The notes beneath the pieces were generated by a model. It did no database searches. It had not been told where the DNA came from and worked only from the letters and a program-made list of their open reading frames with translations. Of a DNA stretch of 9,486 nt, positions 1-5,668 are shown one piece after another. Position 1 is the stretch's first letter. Each line of letters starts with the position of its first letter. A program made the position numbers and the translations under genes. The DNA is from Dehalococcoidia bacterium (GTDB lineage: Bacteria > Chloroflexota > Dehalococcoidia > GIF9 > AB-539-J10): NCBI GenBank assembly GCA_023129815.1, contig JAGMBH010000055.1, positions 1 to 9,486 of the forward strand, read 5' to 3'.

Positions 1-1
1 G

Positions 2-454
2 TATTTGAGGGAGAGAAATCCTAAGATTTTGCTTTATGCTGGTGAGCCGTCTGAAGCACCAATGTTGGCCAGAAGAAAATGGGGCTCCCATCGGATCGAA
101 GGTATCGGTGATGGGTTTGTTCCTCGAAATTTGGATGCGAGTTTACTCAATGGCGTCTTTCTAGTCACTTCGGAAGAAGCTATTGAAATGGGGAAGAAAC
201 TAGCTCGGGAGGAAGGCTTATTTTGTGGGATTTCTTCTGGGGCAAATGTAGTCGGGGCCATTAAATTAGCTAAACGACATCCAGAACTTAAGGTAATCGT
301 TACTCTGATTAACGATACAGGGCAGCGTTATTTCTCTACCCCATTATGTGGTGTTGAAAAGCACATTGAAATTCCGGAAAGGGAGCACCCATTTGATGAT
401 TATACTATTGCAGAACTTGATAAATACCAATCAGGTTGGGAGATTATAGAGTGA
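2..454 (+). CDS. cysK: Cysteine synthase (O-acetylserine sulfhydrylase family), C-terminal part, 5' truncated by window edge
   Basis: This is the C-terminal ~150 residues of a fold-type II PLP enzyme of the cysteine synthase/cystathionine beta-synthase family, which replaces the beta substituent of an activated serine (typically O-acetylserine) with sulfide in the cytoplasm. The reading frame is open to the left edge (Tyr codon at 2-4), so the TTG at 5 is not a real start and the PLP lysine lies outside. Visible family features are the IEGIGDGFVP stretch (about 97-126), the GISSGA segment (227-244) whose serine contacts the PLP pyridine nitrogen in this family, and a TGQRYFST motif near the end matching the usual SGERYLST. 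About 30 residues follow that motif, a slightly extended acidic tail. The next gene begins 75 nt downstream on the same strand with no clear terminator between, so they may be co-transcribed. Family is secure; exact substrate (O-acetyl- or O-phosphoserine) is not visible. Confidence 0.9.
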   Translation, partial: YLRERNPKILLYAGEPSEAPMLARRKWGSHRIEGIGDGFVPRNLDASLLNGVFLVTSEEAIEMGKKLAREEGLFCGISSGANVVGAIKLAKRHPELKVIVTLINDTGQRYFSTPLCGVEKHIEIPEREHPFDDYTIAELDKYQSGWEIIE

Positions 455-529
455 GAAAAAGCTCTAACTTCTGTGGAAGACGTGCTAGGATAATAACTAT
501 TTAAAGTGTTTCAAAGTCAAGGCGGAACA

Positions 530-1798
530 ATGGAACCGGGTATAGAAGGCGAGGTTCTCAAACTTATTGAAAAAAGGCGAGATGCAATCGTTGAATTTCT
601 GAGAGAATTAATATCTTTCCCTAGTGTGACAGGGGATGAGCTTGAAATTCAGAAGTTTACTGCTCGCAATCTTGAAAGTATGGGTCTTGTAGTTGATAAG
701 TGGGAGCCTGATCATGAGAAGCTGAAGAAACATCCTGCCTATGTACCGGTTGAATATGGATACGCAAACCGCCCGAATGTGGTTGGAACATATAAAGGGA
801 CAGAAGGTGGGAAGTCTTTGCTTCTCAACGGTCATGTTGATGTTGTCCCTCCAGGGCCTTTAGATGCTTGGGAGCACCAACCATGGTCGGGAGATGTTGT
901 GGGGAATCGGTTATATGGAAGAGGGGCTTCAGATATGAAAAGTGGTCTGGCTGCAATGACAATGGCTCTTGATAGCTTAATACGTTTGGATATTAGCTTG
1001 AGAGGAGATGTAATTCTTGAATATGTGGTGGATGAAGAGCTGAGTGGGAATGGAACATTGGACTGTGTAATGAAAGGATATCATACTGATGCCGGTATTT
1101 GTTGTGAGAGTAGCAGCCTCCATGTTCAGCCAGCTTGCCTAGGGAGGATCTGGTTTGAAATCTCTATTCGGGGGAAACCAGCAGGGATCCAGAGAAGATG
1201 GGAAGGGGTAAATGCGATAGAGAAGGGATACGCAATTGTGCAGGCTGTTTCAAACCTTGAAGATATTAGGATCAATGAAGTGAGCCACCCTCTTTACCCT
1301 GAAAATCGAAGTGCGATCCCTTGCATGGTTGGTATGTTTCAATCTGGATCCTTTGCTAGTTCATTTCCTGATACTTGCTTGCTCAAAGGGAGTATCGCTT
1401 CTCTGCCTGGGGAAAACACAAATGAAGTAAAACAAAGTCTTGTTGAACAGATTTCGACTTTTTCAAAAACAGATCCTTGGCTCAAGGACAACCCACCTGA
1501 AGTTAAATTTGTTGGCTATTGTGGTGAGCCTGCTGAAATACCTTCGGATCATCCTATTGTCCGTGCCCTAGCTCGAAGATTTGCCTTTGTTACTGGTAAA
1601 CAGCCTCAGATCACCGGAAGGCAAGGAGCGGCTGATACCAGATATCTCATAAAATACGGCAATACACCGACAGTAATTTTTGGACCAGGTTTGACAGAAC
1701 AGATGCATGCTACTAATGAGTGGGTAGATATTGATTATCTGGTTACTGCTACCAAGGTCTTGGCCTTATCTATCATGGACTGGTGTGGCTATGAATAG
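530..1798 (+). CDS. M20 family metallopeptidase / deacylase (ArgE/DapE/ACY1 type)
   Basis: A 422-residue cytoplasmic zinc hydrolase of the M20 family, which removes acyl groups from amino acids or cleaves small peptides. Numbered from the ATG at 530, metal-site motifs are GHVDVVPPG (His102), GRGASDMKSG (bridging Asp135), DEELSG (catalytic Glu169 and ligand Glu170), CESSSL (Glu193) and the C-terminal MHATNEW (His393). Residues ~205-320 form the inserted dimerisation domain, recognisable by RRWEGVNAIEKG. Just before it, the position where many members have a histidine (GKPAH...) reads GKPAG, so a residue that reaches into the partner's active site appears replaced. The frame is also open from a GTG at 506, but the ATG at 530 is preferred because GGCGG at 521-525 sits 4 nt before it. 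It follows the cysteine synthase gene by 75 nt. Substrate cannot be assigned: acetylornithine, succinyl-diaminopimelate and dipeptides are all possible within the family. Confidence 0.88.
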   Translation: MEPGIEGEVLKLIEKRRDAIVEFLRELISFPSVTGDELEIQKFTARNLESMGLVVDKWEPDHEKLKKHPAYVPVEYGYANRPNVVGTYKGTEGGKSLLLNGHVDVVPPGPLDAWEHQPWSGDVVGNRLYGRGASDMKSGLAAMTMALDSLIRLDISLRGDVILEYVVDEELSGNGTLDCVMKGYHTDAGICCESSSLHVQPACLGRIWFEISIRGKPAGIQRRWEGVNAIEKGYAIVQAVSNLEDIRINEVSHPLYPENRSAIPCMVGMFQSGSFASSFPDTCLLKGSIASLPGENTNEVKQSLVEQISTFSKTDPWLKDNPPEVKFVGYCGEPAEIPSDHPIVRALARRFAFVTGKQPQITGRQGAADTRYLIKYGNTPTVIFGPGLTEQMHATNEWVDIDYLVTATKVLALSIMDWCGYE

Positions 1799-1817
1799 AG
1801 ATAGCCATAGTAACTAC

Positions 1818-2019
1818 TTCAAGCAAGGCAACTCCTAACCTAGTAGCACCATTTTTTAAAGCTACCCGGGATACTTCCACAGCATCATACCCATAGGCAT
1901 TTGCCTTGACAATTGGCCATAATTTCGCAATTTTTGCCTACCACCTTCTTTATCATGCTAACATTATGGCCTACGGCATCAAGGTCGATCTCTAGCCATG
2001 CCAACCCCTGGTTCTGCAT
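1818..2019 (-). pseudogene. alr: Alanine racemase N-terminal remnant (frameshifted and truncated)
   Basis: Read on the - strand from an ATG at 2019-2017, the first 35 codons include WLEIDLDAVGHN, matching the W-x-EIDL-x-A-x-x-HN opening of alanine racemases. After the Ala codon at 1917-1915 one extra base (1914) shifts the frame. Continuing at 1913 gives IVKANAYGYDAVEVSRVAL and GATRLGVALLE, the canonical PLP-lysine region (Lys at about residue 38, as in the family). Homology stops near 1818, just past the 3' end of the M20 gene; the rest of the ~370-residue enzyme is absent. A good ribosome binding site (GAGGA, within 2029-2034) remains upstream of the ATG. The gene would have interconverted L- and D-alanine for peptidoglycan. 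It lies behind pntB and was probably the last gene of that operon before a small element inserted between them. A sequencing error could explain the shift but not the missing four fifths. Confidence 0.85.
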
Positions 2020-2033
2020 TTAGGCACTTCCTC

Positions 2034-2041
2034 TTATTATC
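2034..2041. repeat. Left target-site duplication TTATTATC
   Basis: Perfect 8-bp copy of the sequence at 2132-2139, directly abutting the left end of the 90-bp hairpin element. It lies just upstream of the ribosome binding site of the alr remnant (read on the - strand). Confidence 0.7.
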
Positions 2042-2131
2042 AGGGCTGTTTAATTTTGCCTCAGCTTCAAAACCTGCCCTGTGTAGTAATCTTCGCTACT
2101 ACACAGGGCAACTACATTTTTAAACACCCTT
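2042..2131. mobile_element. 90-bp MITE-like hairpin element inserted at the pntB stop codon
   Basis: The ends are imperfect inverted repeats: AGGGCTGTTTA at 2042-2052 against the complement of TAAACACCCT at 2121-2130, one base different. The interior holds a perfect 14-bp stem (2075-2088 with 2097-2110) around the loop ATCTTCGC. An identical 8-bp TTATTATC flanks both sides, the mark of a transposition event. It encodes nothing, so it would need a transposase in trans. A relative lies at 5158-5354: they share 39 nt across the hairpin (2075-2113 and 5176-5214), 22 nt in opposite orientation (2104-2125 and 5161-5182), and the 15-nt end (2044-2058 and the complement of 5338-5352). No transposase is visible in this window, so the parent family cannot be named. 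Confidence 0.72.
2075..2120 (+). terminator. Possible transcription terminator formed by the element's hairpin
   Basis: A perfect 14-bp stem with an 8-nt loop, followed on the + strand by ACTACATTTTT (the T run at 2116-2120 is 6 nt from the stem). It lies downstream of the M20 gene and, read on the - strand, directly behind pntB, where it is followed by GGTTTTG. It could terminate in either direction, but the T tracts are short and not immediately adjacent. Confidence 0.35.
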
Positions 2132-2139
2132 TTATTATC
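2132..2139. repeat. Right target-site duplication TTATTATC, containing the pntB stop codon
   Basis: Perfect copy of 2034-2041. The pntB TAA stop is the complement of 2135-2137 and lies inside this repeat, so the insertion left the pntB reading frame intact. Confidence 0.7.
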
Positions 2140-3529
2140 CTCTGTCAGATAAACCCTTGATAAGCCTATCAAGGGTTTCCTTGGCATCTCCCCACAGTAA
2201 AATAGCGTGTTTTTCTTTATAGAGAGGATTTTCTACTCCAGAGTAGCCAGGTCTTTCATCGAGATTACAGACCAATATGTTTTCTGCCTCAAAAACTTTC
2301 AGTATAGGCATGCCAGAGATAGGAGTTCCTGCAACTCTAATAGCAGATGGATTTACTACATCACAGGCGCCTACTGTCACCGCCACGTCTGTATTCTTAA
2401 AATCCTCATTTATAGCATCCATTTCCAGGAGTTTATCATAAGGAACCCCAGCCTCAGCTAATAAAACATTCATATGCCCTGGCATTCTTCCCGCTACAGG
2501 ATGAATGGCAAACCTTACCCTAGCCCCCCTTGCTTCCAGGATTTCTGCCAGTTCCCACACCTTGAATTGAGCTTGAGAAAGTGCCATTCCGTAACCAGGG
2601 GCGATAATGACTTCATCAGCCTCTTTTAGAATTTTCAAAGAAAAACTGAATTTATCCTCTTCCGTCATTTCAGCTTCTTTTTTCAATTGCAAGGAGTCCG
2701 GTTCCAGCCTCTTACCGCTCACTGGTGTGACTCCCAGCCCCAGAAAAACATTTGCTAGATTTCTGTTCATCGCCCGACACATTTTTTGGCTGAGTAAAAT
2801 TCCCGAGGCTCCAACCATTGCCCCGCAAGCTACCAATAAAGGATTTTGCGTTACAAAACCACACAAGGAAGCAGCTAGCCCTGATAAAGCATTTAAAAAA
2901 CAAATAACAACAGGCATATCCGCTCCACCTATCCGAATAGTAAAGATTACTCCTAGAGCAAGGGCGAAAGGTAACAAAATTACACCGTAGAGTAAGAAAG
3001 AGGTAAATCTTAGATAGACGGCAAAAGCCCAATAGAGAATCAGGAGAAGAGCTATTCCTGAAGTTAGCCAGGAATGGTGAGGCAGGATTACTGGTTGTTG
3101 TTTCACTTTCCCACTTAGTTTACCTACAGCTATTAGGCTGCCGCTAAAGGTAAAAGAGCCCACAATGACCGCCCAGCCGCATATATACATATTCGCAGTT
3201 GTTGCTGGGTTTGCTGTCTCGGCTAGAGAAACCAGGCAAGAGGCAGCCCCCCCACATCCGTTTAGAAAAGCAACTAACTGGGGCATTTGAATCATCTTTA
3301 CCTGGATGGCAAGCGCAGCTCCTATTATGCTGCCAATGAGAAGAGCTACTACCACAGAGCCAACGCCTAATAATTCCTGCTGAGCTAAAATTAATACAAT
3401 CGCGGCTAACATAGCTATAGCAGCAATAATATTTCCCCAGCGCGCATATTCAGGGGAACTGAGAAGTCTTATCCCGGAGATTACTGCTACAGCAACAATT
3501 AGATAAAGATAAAAAATAGTAGAAGGCAA
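2135..3529 (-). CDS. pntB: Proton-translocating NAD(P)(+) transhydrogenase, beta subunit (domains II and III)
   Basis: A 464-residue inner-membrane subunit of the enzyme coupling hydride transfer between NAD(H) and NADP(H) to proton movement. Residues ~1-265 form domain II with about eight to nine hydrophobic helices, including KMIQMPQLVAFLNGCGG and MPVVICFLNALSGLAAS (Asn213, matching E. coli Asn222). The position of E. coli His91 is Asn90. Residues ~285-464 form nucleotide-binding domain III: APGYGMALSQAQ (310-321), HPVAGRMPGHMNVLLAEAG (343-361), GACDVVNPSA, GYSGVENPLY and GDAK. The segment that in E. coli reads KRS (424-426), binding the NADP 2'-phosphate, is Asn422-Leu423-Asp424 here, so cofactor preference is uncertain. 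The start is a TTG 4 nt after the pntAB stop; no in-frame ATG is near, and the N terminus looks complete from there. The ribosome site is weak, suggesting translational coupling. The TAA stop lies in an insertion footprint. Confidence 0.93.
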   Translation of the reverse strand: MPSTIFYLYLIVAVAVISGIRLLSSPEYARWGNIIAAIAMLAAIVLILAQQELLGVGSVVVALLIGSIIGAALAIQVKMIQMPQLVAFLNGCGGAASCLVSLAETANPATTANMYICGWAVIVGSFTFSGSLIAVGKLSGKVKQQPVILPHHSWLTSGIALLLILYWAFAVYLRFTSFLLYGVILLPFALALGVIFTIRIGGADMPVVICFLNALSGLAASLCGFVTQNPLLVACGAMVGASGILLSQKMCRAMNRNLANVFLGLGVTPVSGKRLEPDSLQLKKEAEMTEEDKFSFSLKILKEADEVIIAPGYGMALSQAQFKVWELAEILEARGARVRFAIHPVAGRMPGHMNVLLAEAGVPYDKLLEMDAINEDFKNTDVAVTVGACDVVNPSAIRVAGTPISGMPILKVFEAENILVCNLDERPGYSGVENPLYKEKHAILLWGDAKETLDRLIKGLSDRG

Positions 3530-3533
3530 CGCT

Positions 3534-3815
3534 TTATTCTTTCCCCTTGCTTTTTCCTTTTTTAAACATAGCTAGCATTCTTCCAGTGACAAGAAACCCA
3601 CCAACCACGTTTACCATTGCCAGAACTATGGCTACCATGGCTAAGGATTTGCTGGAGGTAGTGGCAGCAACAGCAACAGCTATGAGAGCACCTAAAACTG
3701 TGACTCCTGAAATAGCATTGGTCCCAGACATCAATGGAGTATGCAGTAGGGAAGGTACTTTGGTAATAACCCAGTATCCTATAAGGCCCGAAAGGATAAA
3801 GACAAGAACAAGCAT
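3534..3815 (-). CDS. pntAB: NAD(P)(+) transhydrogenase subunit alpha part 2 (membrane domain)
   Basis: A 93-residue membrane protein supplying the alpha-side helices of the transhydrogenase proton channel (domain II). In E. coli this part is fused to the NAD(H)-binding domain, while in Rhodospirillum-type enzymes it is separate, as here. The signature VPSLLHTPLMSGTNAISG (residues 20-37) is nearly invariant in the family. Three hydrophobic segments are visible at about 2-18, 34-52 and 56-78, followed by a lysine-rich cytoplasmic tail. The ATG at 3815-3813 is 34 nt downstream of the pntAA stop and has no good Shine-Dalgarno sequence. The frame is open for a few codons upstream without another normal start. 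The pntB start follows 4 nt after its stop, giving a tight operon pntAA-pntAB-pntB. Confidence 0.92.
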   Translation of the reverse strand: MLVLVFILSGLIGYWVITKVPSLLHTPLMSGTNAISGVTVLGALIAVAVAATTSSKSLAMVAIVLAMVNVVGGFLVTGRMLAMFKKGKSKGKE

Positions 3816-3849
3816 AGATTTTAGCTTTAAATTATAGTTCTCTCAGGGT

Positions 3850-5028
3850 TTATTTAACTTCCGCCATAGCCTTTAAAGTGCCCTGGTGAACTATTTTTCC
3901 ATCAATGGTAACCAAAGCTTTTTTAACAATCTCATCTTCTTGGTCTATCTTGAGTTCCTTAGCTTTAATCAGAGAATCAAGAAAGTTAGAAATATTGGTA
4001 GCATAAAGCCTGGTAGAATCCCTAGGCATCCTACCAGGTATGTTTGCTATCCCACTTATGAGGACATCGTGTTCCCATATCTGCTTTCCGTGTTGAGTGA
4101 GATTGCAATTCCCCCCTTGATCTATAGCCACATCACAGATAATGGAACCCTTTTTCATTCCTGCTATCATTTCTCTAGTAATGAAAATTGGAGCTCTTTC
4201 ACCAGGAACCAAGGCAGCGCTTATCACTATGTCAGATTCCTTAACCAGGGGTGCTAGAGCCTCTTTCTCTCTTTCTAGCCACTCCTCAGGCAAAGCTTTA
4301 GCGTATCCTCCTTCCCCTATGGCTAAATCTGGAGGAACATCAAATCCGACAACTTTCGCCCCAAGACTAGCTGCTTGCTCCCGGGCATCAGGTCGAATAT
4401 CTACAGCAGAAACAACCCCTCCTAATCTTTTAGCCGTAGCTATAGCCTGAAGTCCTACTATACCCGTACCGATTATCAAAAATTTGGCTGGTTCTATCAT
4501 ACCAATGGCAGTCATGGTCATAGGAATAAACTTAGGAAAACAATTAGCCGCCATTATAGCTGACTTATATCCGGCAACTGTGCTCATTGAGGTTAAAGCA
4601 TCCATCTTCTGAGCTCGAGTTATTCTGGGAATGCTATCCATGGTGAAAGAAATTATTTTTCTATCCCTAATCTTTTTGACCATCTCGTGATTGGTAGGAG
4701 AAGCAGGATGGAGAAAAGAAATAAGGACGGTGTTTTCCTTCATCATATCAATTTCGTGCTTATTTTTTTGGTGATTATATAAGGGCTCTTTAACCTTTAA
4801 AATTACGTTGGCTCTATCATAAAGGGCTTCCACATCATCTATGATTTCAGCCCCGGCTATCCTGTATTCCTCATTCCCAAAAAGGGCACCTTCTCCAGCC
4901 GATTTTTCTACCAGCACCTTGATTCCCATTTCTACATACTTTTTACAAGTGGAAGGGATTGCTGCTACTCTTTTTTCACCCTCCATTATCTCTTTTGGTA
5001 TTCCCAGCACAACCTCTTTTGAAGACAC
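3850..5028 (-). CDS. pntAA: NAD(P)(+) transhydrogenase subunit alpha part 1 (NAD(H)-binding domain I)
   Basis: A 392-residue cytoplasmic domain I protein, related to alanine dehydrogenase, that binds NAD(H) and passes hydride to PntB domain III. Residues 1-130 hold the N-terminal subdomain (GIPKEIMEGEKRVAAIPST). The RQD loop that controls hydride transfer is intact: Arg135, Gln140 and Asp143 in PRITRAQKMDALTSM, with the same spacing as Rhodospirillum R127/Q132/D135. A Rossmann fold follows with GTGIVG at 187-192 and the ribose-binding Asp210 in SAVDIRP. The C-terminal part (VALIDQGGN-like CDVAIDQGGNCN, then NIPGRMPRDSTRLYATNIS) is typical. The start is GTG at 5028-5026, chosen because AGGAGG (complement of 5035-5040) sits 6 nt before it and the N terminus aligns with the family there. 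It is the first gene of the operon. Alanine dehydrogenase is excluded by the RQD loop and the adjacent pntAB and pntB. Confidence 0.95.
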   Translation of the reverse strand: MSSKEVVLGIPKEIMEGEKRVAAIPSTCKKYVEMGIKVLVEKSAGEGALFGNEEYRIAGAEIIDDVEALYDRANVILKVKEPLYNHQKNKHEIDMMKENTVLISFLHPASPTNHEMVKKIRDRKIISFTMDSIPRITRAQKMDALTSMSTVAGYKSAIMAANCFPKFIPMTMTAIGMIEPAKFLIIGTGIVGLQAIATAKRLGGVVSAVDIRPDAREQAASLGAKVVGFDVPPDLAIGEGGYAKALPEEWLEREKEALAPLVKESDIVISAALVPGERAPIFITREMIAGMKKGSIICDVAIDQGGNCNLTQHGKQIWEHDVLISGIANIPGRMPRDSTRLYATNISNFLDSLIKAKELKIDQEDEIVKKALVTIDGKIVHQGTLKAMAEVK

Positions 5029-5034
5029 CTTATA

Positions 5035-5040
5035 CCTCCT
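5035..5040 (-). promoter_or_regulatory. Strong ribosome binding site AGGAGG of pntAA
   Basis: The complement of CCTCCT gives AGGAGG six bases before a GTG codon (5028-5026); it settles the pntAA start. It is the only consensus-strength site among the intact genes of the window. Confidence 0.8.
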
Positions 5041-5058
5041 TTTGCGTCAATTTTTACA

Positions 5059-5087
5059 ATTATATACCCTGATAGCAGTAAATTCTA
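5059..5087 (-). promoter_or_regulatory. Candidate pnt operon promoter (-10 TATAAT, weak -35)
   Basis: On the - strand TATAAT (complement of 5059-5064) lies about 31 nt before the GTG, leaving room for a short leader with the Shine-Dalgarno site. At 17-nt spacing the -35 position reads TAGAAT, a poor match. The repeat element upstream begins about 90 bp further away, so it does not supply this promoter. Confidence 0.35.
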
Positions 5088-5157
5088 GGCTCTATTGGCT
5101 CTATACTGAATTTTGTGGAAAATGGTAAGGTGGTAAGAACTACAGAGACAAAAAGGG
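5065..5157. other. Intergenic stretch upstream of pntAA
   Basis: No gene or RNA is recognisable between the candidate pnt promoter and the repeat element. The sequence is A/T-rich, with a short repeat of GGTAAG at 5124-5129 and 5132-5137, and carries no convincing operator palindrome. Confidence 0.4.
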
Positions 5158-5354
5158 GCTGTTTAAAAATGTAGTTGCCCTGTGTAGTAATCTTCGCTAC
5201 TACACAGGGCAACTGGGCCTGATAAATCAGGCAACTACGAGAATCTTTATGGGGGTGAAGACTGTGCCTGATAAATCAGGCAACTACAAAATTTGGGGGT
5301 GAAACACCTCCGAGATGGCTGAAATTGAACGGGGAATCAAAATTAAACAGCCTG
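5158..5354. mobile_element. ~197-bp MITE-like repeat element upstream of the pnt operon
   Basis: The ends are a 10-bp inverted repeat, GGCTGTTTAA (5157-5166) and TTAAACAGCC (5343-5352). An 8-bp direct repeat AAAAAGGG flanks it (5150-5157 and 5355-5362); the terminal G at 5157 can be counted in either. Inside is a perfect 17-bp stem (5173-5189 with 5198-5214) with loop ATCTTCGC, identical in core and loop direction to the hairpin at 2075-2110. Two copies of GCCTGATAAATCAGGC (5217 and 5266) and a GGGGGTG/CACCTCC hairpin (5295-5311) follow. It has no coding capacity. The A-rich direct repeat could be chance, so the boundaries are less sure than for the 90-bp element. Confidence 0.6.
5217..5287. 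repeat. Two 22-bp direct repeats, each beginning with a palindrome
   Basis: Identical 22-nt units at 5217-5238 and 5266-5287 consist of the palindrome GCCTGATAAATCAGGC plus AACTAC. Both are followed after a variable gap by TGGGGGTGAA (5250-5259 and 5294-5303), so the whole ~45-nt unit looks tandemly duplicated and then diverged. The larger hairpin at 5173-5214 also ends in GGCAACT, suggesting all three are variants of one repeat grammar. Confidence 0.75.
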
Positions 5355-5436
5355 AAAAAGGGAGGAGGGTCTTACCACGAATGGCTGAGAGCCAGGGCTT
5401 AGAGGATATGAGGCAGGAAGATTTATAGCTAAGATT

Positions 5437-5637
5437 GTGCCTCATCGCTGGCGATGCCCTGAGTGTGAATGTTCCTTAACTGTGGGTGCAGAACTTGTGC
5501 CTCTCCACTCAAGACTGACTAAGCAGGCTGAGGCAGAAGCCTTAGGTTTTATAAGGCAAGAAAAAAGAACGCTGGCTCCAATAAACCACTACCTTGGTAA
5601 TGAACTCTTGGCACAAAAACTGCGGAATTTTGACTAA
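5437..5637 (+). CDS. Doubtful small ORF with a CPEC motif, possibly a gene remnant
   Basis: A 66-codon frame from a GTG, not recognised. Its start reads HRWRCPECECS, with three cysteines in C-x-x-C-x-C spacing that could suggest a metal-binding knuckle, followed by a helix-like, charged second half (LTKQAEAEALGFIRQEKR). There is no Shine-Dalgarno sequence before the GTG and no other start in the frame, which is open only from 5389. A short neighbouring frame from ATG 5381 (MAESQGLEDMRQEDL, stop at 5426-5428) does have AGGAGG at 5362-5367, though 13 nt away, so this stretch may be the debris of a longer gene. The TAA overlaps the -35 box of the next gene's candidate promoter. A chance ORF is quite possible. 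Confidence 0.28.
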   Translation: MPHRWRCPECECSLTVGAELVPLHSRLTKQAEAEALGFIRQEKRTLAPINHYLGNELLAQKLRNFD

Positions 5638-5658
5638 AACCCGCCTATTAGTTAAATT
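5630..5658 (+). promoter_or_regulatory. Candidate promoter of the endonuclease IV-like gene (leaderless)
   Basis: TTGACT at 5630-5635 and TAAATT at 5653-5658 are separated by exactly 17 nt. Transcription would start around 5664-5667, only a few bases before the ATG at 5669, so the mRNA would have practically no leader. This agrees with the absence of a Shine-Dalgarno sequence. Confidence 0.5.
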
Positions 5659-5668
5659 ATAGCTGTAA

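Noticed and set aside
506..529. GTG start for the M20 gene eight codons upstream
   Set aside because: No ribosome binding site precedes it, while GGCGG lies at the right distance before the ATG at 530, and the extra residues do not resemble the family.
1799..2030. Empty intergenic spacer or regulatory RNA downstream of the M20 gene
   Set aside because: The - strand translation across one frameshift reproduces the alanine racemase N terminus, including the VKANAYG motif, so it is a decayed gene.
2607..2990. 127-codon + strand frame opposite pntB
   Set aside because: It is antisense to conserved domain II/III coding sequence, with no start signal or family resemblance.
3547..3837. 96-codon + strand frame opposite pntAB
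   Set aside because: It is antisense to a clearly conserved membrane subunit and has no recognisable features; its length follows from the hydrophobic composition of pntAB.
3850..5028. Alanine dehydrogenase instead of PntAA (tempting because an alr remnant is nearby)
   Set aside because: The RQD loop, the long C-terminal segment and the directly following pntAB and pntB identify the transhydrogenase.
5217..5287. CRISPR-like pair of 22-bp repeats with a 27-bp spacer
   Set aside because: There are only two copies, the sequence after each repeat is partly shared, the unit is a perfect palindrome with a tail, and no cas gene is present; a duplicated intergenic hairpin explains it better.
2042..5354. 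Composite transposon carrying the pnt operon
   Set aside because: Each element has its own different 8-bp flanking repeat, and the outermost flanks (TTATTATC and AAAAAGGG) do not match each other, so the operon did not move as one unit bounded by these elements.
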